A model generated the notes under the pieces. It was not told where the DNA came from and searched no databases. It worked only from the letters and a program-made list of their open reading frames with translations. DNA of 8,090 nt from Defluviitaleaceae bacterium. GTDB taxonomy: Bacteria; Bacillota; Clostridia; Lachnospirales; WQUN01. Below are positions 5,600 to 8,090 of this stretch, piece by piece (position 1 is the first letter of the stretch; every line of letters begins with the position of its first letter). The stretch spans positions 1 through 8,090 of the forward strand of contig WRDG01000097.1 of the NCBI GenBank assembly GCA_009783525.1. The letters are read 5' to 3'. Position numbers and translations under genes: made by a program.

Positions 5600-6835
5600 A
5601 TGCGCAAGCAAATTATGGTAAGGCTCTCGACAATTATAGAAGCCGTGCTTATAGCCGCCGTTTTTGTGCTGCTGTTCCTTACGCTGTCGCAAAATAGGGC
5701 GGATTTTGTTTTGTTTGTCGGCTGTCTTCTTACGATTTCGGTTTTTATTTACACGACGGTGAGAGCGCGCAACAAAAGGAAGCGCGACATTGCTTTAATG
5801 ACAGAGGAAATGTCGGCCGCGGCGCACAACCTCAGTTACAAGTCGTATCAGGAAAGCCCGGACGACCTGCGCGTTTTTTTCGACGAGTTGGTGCGGGTCA
5901 AAGCGCTGCTGCGCAAGAGGGACAAGTCGAGGCATGAGCTGCTCGACATAGCAAACACCGTCGCGCTTAACATCGAGTTCGACCTGTTGCTGCGCGACCT
6001 TCTGCCGAAGGTAAACGAAGCGACGCGGAGCAACTGCAGCGCGTTTTACACCGTAAACCCTTCGTCAGGCAAATTGGAAATCAAACATTCGGTGGGGTTC
6101 GGTAAAAATATTTACGGCGAATTCGACATGGCGCTCGACGAAGGGCTTGCGGGCACGGTAACCGCCGGCCGCGAGACTATCATCATAAGCAATATTCCCG
6201 AGGACACGATTTATTCCATCCGCACGTTCTTGGGAAAAATAAAGCCGCGAAGCATGATGGTCGTGCCCGTGATGCACCAGGATCAAGTAAACGGCGTGTT
6301 AATTTGCGCGAGCATATACGATTACACCCACGAAGACAAAGAAATGGTCGAGCTCGTGAAATATTATCTCGGCGTGGCGGTAGCAAACGGCGTGAGATAC
6401 GAGCGCACCAAGCGCCTGACGAGCGAGTTGACGTTCCAAAATAAATTAATACAGGATCAGCATGAGGCCATGAACAGGAAACTTAACGACAAGGACAGAC
6501 TGCTGCACTGCCTGATCAACCGCGAGATAGGCTGCGCGTACGCCACCGATTCAAAAGGCGTGATCCAACTTTGGAACAAGGCGACCGAGAGGCTCACGGG
6601 CGTAACAGCAGACGAAGCGGAAGGAAGGCTCGCGGAAAAAATTTTTGCTTTGGCGGGCTGGCCTTACGACGCCGAGGCGCATACAAAAACCGAAACCGAA
6701 GGCACTCACCAGTTCTGCATATGGCGCGGCGAACCGGACGGCAGGAACAGACGCTTCGAAGTCAACGCGGAATGTATCAAAGGAGATAAAAACGAAACGG
6801 TTTGCTTCCTATTTAAAATGTACGAAACATGGTAA
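5600..6835 (+). CDS. Membrane-anchored GAF-PAS sensory protein without output domain
   Basis: A 411-residue protein. Two membrane helices (about 11-30 and 34-54) joined by a very short loop are followed by a basic juxtamembrane stretch and a helical linker (60-115). A GAF domain covers about 116-265, with DEGLAGTVTAGRETIIISNIPED (180-202) and MMVVPVMHQDQVNGVLICAS typical of the fold. A coiled segment follows at 266-300, and then a PAS domain at about 304-408 (YATDSKGVIQLWNKATERLTGVTADEAEGR). The chain ends right after PAS, with no histidine kinase, GGDEF, EAL, PP2C or HTH region. It may therefore act through protein partners or be a shortened sensor. The ligand is unknown. The ribosome binding site is weak: AGGGG lies about 18 bases before the ATG. 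Confidence 0.85.
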   Translation: MRKQIMVRLSTIIEAVLIAAVFVLLFLTLSQNRADFVLFVGCLLTISVFIYTTVRARNKRKRDIALMTEEMSAAAHNLSYKSYQESPDDLRVFFDELVRVKALLRKRDKSRHELLDIANTVALNIEFDLLLRDLLPKVNEATRSNCSAFYTVNPSSGKLEIKHSVGFGKNIYGEFDMALDEGLAGTVTAGRETIIISNIPEDTIYSIRTFLGKIKPRSMMVVPVMHQDQVNGVLICASIYDYTHEDKEMVELVKYYLGVAVANGVRYERTKRLTSELTFQNKLIQDQHEAMNRKLNDKDRLLHCLINREIGCAYATDSKGVIQLWNKATERLTGVTADEAEGRLAEKIFALAGWPYDAEAHTKTETEGTHQFCIWRGEPDGRNRRFEVNAECIKGDKNETVCFLFKMYETW

Positions 6836-6847
6836 AAAAATTTTTGA

Positions 6848-6885
6848 CCCCCGCTTAGGGCATCGGCCCGAAGCGGGGGTTTTTT
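6848..6885 (+). terminator. Strong intrinsic terminator after the GAF-PAS gene
   Basis: CCCCCGCTT (6848-6856) pairs with AAGCGGGGG (6871-6879), with an inner GGGC/GCCC helix, followed by T6 (6880-6885). It starts 12 bases after the stop codon. Confidence 0.93.
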
Positions 6886-6886
6886 G

Positions 6887-6915
6887 TTTACAAAAATCCG
6901 CGTTCAATTTATGAA
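6887..6915 (+). promoter_or_regulatory. Candidate promoter of the DUF1659/DUF2922 cassette
   Basis: TTTACA (6887-6892), 17-bp spacer, TATGAA (6910-6915), right after the terminator. A short inverted repeat ATCGA/TCGAT (6915-6919 and 6928-6932) lies at the expected start point. A second -10-like TATAAA at 6946 lacks a clear -35. Confidence 0.35.
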
Positions 6916-6977
6916 TCGATCATATGTTCGATAAAAAAAGATAAGTATAAAATATTTTTTAGAAAGGGGGTGGCGAT

Positions 6978-7181
6978 ATGGCGATTATAAACAAACCGGC
7001 CGGAGCGAGATTGCAGTTGGCTTACGGCAAGGGCTTGACGGGCTTTTCGGTCGGCAAGATCAGAACCGACGTGAGCGGGCAGGAAGCCGCGGATTTTATG
7101 GCGGCGATAGGCGGCTTGCAAAACAACGTGCCAATGCAGGCGTTTTTGGTTGTTTCCGAAACGCTCGAGGAAGACGAGTAA
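6978..7181 (+). CDS. DUF1659-like small protein
   Basis: A 67-residue protein, MAIINKPAGARLQLAYGK at its start, then GKIRTDVSGQEAADFMAAIGGLQ and VPMQAFLVVSETLEEDE. This fits DUF1659: a first strand with alternating Leu, a mid-protein strand with a basic turn, a helix ending in Leu-Gln, then a final Val-rich strand. No signal peptide, membrane segment or cysteine is present, so it should be a small cytoplasmic protein. Function of the family is unknown. A very strong purine-rich ribosome binding site (AAAGGGGGTGG, ending five bases before ATG) points to high expression. It is the first of four genes that alternate DUF1659 and DUF2922 families. Confidence 0.82.
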   Translation: MAIINKPAGARLQLAYGKGLTGFSVGKIRTDVSGQEAADFMAAIGGLQNNVPMQAFLVVSETLEEDE

Positions 7182-7220
7182 AAAAGCTGCTAAAAATTTT
7201 AAACGAAAGGAGTGATGATC

Positions 7221-7442
7221 ATGGCGAACATGTACAAATTAACGCTGACATTTTTGTCCGACCTGAAGGAAGCCGTAGGTTTTACCGTTCCGCGGGCCAA
7301 TCCGGATTTAACTGATACGGATGTTTCCGAAATTATGGACGAAATAATCGGGACGGAAATCGTTTCGATACGCGGCGGCGTGCCCGAAACCAAGCACAGG
7401 GCAGAGCTGATTACAACGGAAGTGACGACCTATTTAGGCTAA
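7221..7442 (+). CDS. DUF2922-like small protein
   Basis: A 73-residue protein beginning MANMYKLTLTFLSD. The pattern of a first strand (KLTLTFL), a second strand (AVGFTVPRANPDLTDTDVSEIMDEII), an SIRGG turn and a last strand (HRAELITTEVTTYL) matches DUF2922, whose members end in similar Thr-rich strands. GTG and ATG codons at 7212 and 7215 are in frame, but AAAGGAG at 7206-7212 lies eight bases before the ATG at 7221, so that start is chosen. The two earlier codons overlap or abut the ribosome binding site. No export signal or cysteine is seen. DUF1659 and DUF2922 genes often sit side by side in Bacillota; their role is unknown. Confidence 0.82.
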   Translation: MANMYKLTLTFLSDLKEAVGFTVPRANPDLTDTDVSEIMDEIIGTEIVSIRGGVPETKHRAELITTEVTTYLG

Positions 7443-7473
7443 CGCAAAAATTTAAACGAAAGGGGGGGTAAAC

Positions 7474-7665
7474 ATGGCAATCGGGACGATTACCGCAATC
7501 AAACTCGTGCTCAGGTACGAAAGCGGGTCGTACACGTTCGATAAAATCCGCCGGGACACGGATGTTACCGACGATAAGCTGTACGATTTGGCGGCCGCTT
7601 TAAATTCCGCGCAGTCTGAAGCGGCAAAGCGGATAATTAAAGTAGTGACCACTCACATTGCATAA
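7474..7665 (+). CDS. Second DUF1659-like small protein
   Basis: A 63-residue protein. It starts MAIGTITAIKLVLRYESG, has a central strand YTFDKIRRDTDVTDDKLYDLAAALNSAQSE and ends AKRIIKVVTTHIA, again the DUF1659 layout. It shares the MAI start and general pattern with the gene at 6978, but identity is low, so the duplication is old or the two were acquired separately. Five bases before the ATG is a run of seven G (7462-7468), a strong ribosome binding site and also a slippage-prone homopolymer. The gap to the gene before it is 31 bp. Function is unknown. Confidence 0.75.
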   Translation: MAIGTITAIKLVLRYESGSYTFDKIRRDTDVTDDKLYDLAAALNSAQSEAAKRIIKVVTTHIA

Positions 7666-7693
7666 TAATTTTTAACTCGAAAGGGGTGATACA

Positions 7694-7912
7694 ATGAACG
7701 CATATTTAGTTTTGTCTTTCGGTACGAACTTGGGCAAGACGAAAACGCTCCGCGTGCCTGACGCAAAGTCCGCGCTTAATGCCTCGATCGTGGGCATTAT
7801 GATGAGCAACATCAGAACGGCGGCGGTGTTCGACAAAGCGACCGAAGGCCTGACAAGCAACAAAAAGGCGGAACGCTTCGAGCAAACGAAAAAAAGCTTC
7901 GCCTTAAATTAA
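7694..7912 (+). CDS. Second DUF2922-like small protein
   Basis: A 72-residue protein, MNAYLVLSFGTNLGKTKTLRVPDAKSALNASIVGIMMSN, then a C-terminal half rich in charged residues (ATEGLTSNKKAERFEQTKKSFALN). The first half fits DUF2922 (strand, Gly turn, strand ending in RVPDAK, helix). The second half departs from the usual Thr-rich final strand, so this copy is diverged or only related. The ribosome binding site AAAGGGGTGAT precedes the ATG by three bases. It is the last gene of the cassette, and the terminator begins about 25 bases after its stop. Confidence 0.68.
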   Translation: MNAYLVLSFGTNLGKTKTLRVPDAKSALNASIVGIMMSNIRTAAVFDKATEGLTSNKKAERFEQTKKSFALN

Positions 7913-7937
7913 ACGGAACAATTGAGCAAATGCAAAA

Positions 7938-7962
7938 CCCCGCGGAAAACGCGGGGTTTTTT
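7938..7962 (+). terminator. Intrinsic terminator of the small-gene cassette
   Basis: CCCCGCG (7938-7944), loop GAAAA, CGCGGGG (7950-7956), then T6 (7957-7962). The flanking A4 and T4 extend the pairing. Confidence 0.93.
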
Positions 7963-7964
7963 CG

Positions 7965-8090
7965 TTGCACAGAAACACCGAAAGTGTTTCTTCCTTGCAC
8001 AGAAACACCGAAAGTGTTTCTTCCTTGCACAGAAACACCGAAAGTGTTTCTTCCTTGCACAGAAACACCGAAAGTGTTTCTTCCTTGCAC
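7965..8090. repeat. 30-bp perfect tandem repeat with internal hairpin, open at right edge
   Basis: Four complete identical units (7965-7994, 7995-8024, 8025-8054, 8055-8084) and the first six bases (TTGCAC) of a fifth. Each unit contains AGAAACAC, loop CGAAA, GTGTTTCT, an 8-bp perfect hairpin. Units abut with no spacers, which excludes a CRISPR array. The unit is a multiple of three and none of its six frames has a stop; the minus strand would read the decapeptide GRNTFGVSVQ over and over. A coding role is unlikely because that frame runs on through the terminator and antisense to the last gene. The array starts two bases after the terminator T-run. Confidence 0.95.

Noticed and set aside
7212..7220. 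Upstream GTG/ATG starts for the first DUF2922-like gene
   Set aside because: They overlap or abut the AAAGGAG ribosome binding site, whereas the ATG at 7221 is spaced eight bases from it.
7812..8090. Minus-strand frame with repeated GRNTFGVSVQ decapeptides
   Set aside because: The repeat has no stop in any of its six frames, so openness means nothing; the frame runs through a strong terminator and antisense to the last small gene. It would be reconsidered if a gene enters from the right.
7965..8090. CRISPR array
   Set aside because: Units of 30 bp abut directly and are identical; there are no spacers and no cas genes in the window.

Overview
The window reads as chromosomal DNA of a Bacillota bacterium, plausibly of the Negativicutes/Clostridia side. 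The signs are an elongation factor P with a B. subtilis-type KPGKG loop, a YqeG-family HAD phosphatase, a ComFB protein, AAAGGAG/GGGGTG-type ribosome binding sites, A/T-rich sigma-A-type promoters, and DUF1659/DUF2922 small-protein genes. PilN/PilO-like pilus proteins would suit a diderm such as a member of the Negativicutes, but this placement is inference.

Layout. (1) 1-755, plus strand: C-terminal part of a URO-D superfamily protein, cut by the left edge. (2) 756-975: a short convergent intergenic region with three inverted repeats, probably terminators or a palindromic repeat. (3) 5269 down to 976, minus strand: one compact run of nine genes, in transcription order pilN-like, pilO-like, class III prepilin, PilX-like membrane protein, yqeG, GspH/FimT-like prepilin, comFB, aroQ, efp. 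Junctions are 4-11 bp overlaps or gaps of 3-30 bp. A good sigma-A-type promoter with a palindrome over its -10 box lies just upstream of pilN, so this is probably one operon joining pilus/competence parts to housekeeping genes. (4) 5270-5599: a 330-bp divergent intergenic region. It holds the minus-strand pil promoter, a near-consensus plus-strand promoter, and an A/T-rich stretch of nested inverted repeats. That stretch could be a folded leader RNA or a small MITE-like element. (5) 5600-6835, plus strand: a membrane protein with GAF and PAS sensory domains and no output domain, followed by a strong terminator. (6) 6978-7912, plus strand: four tiny genes in alternating DUF1659/DUF2922 order, each with a strong purine-rich ribosome binding site, closed by a strong terminator. 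(7) 7965-8090: a perfect 30-bp tandem repeat, each unit carrying an 8-bp-arm hairpin, running off the right edge.

Function. The minus-strand operon would supply inner-membrane alignment proteins and minor pilins of a type IV pilus or competence pilus, with ComFB a possible signalling link. AroQ works in the shikimate pathway and EF-P rescues ribosomes stalled at polyproline. No pilus ATPase, platform protein, PilM or prepilin peptidase is in the window, so they must be elsewhere. The GAF-PAS sensor and the DUF1659/DUF2922 cassette are of unknown role. The features most open to new biology are the nested-repeat leader, the DUF1659/DUF2922 double cassette, the terminal hairpin repeat array, and the placement of ComFB inside a pilin operon.
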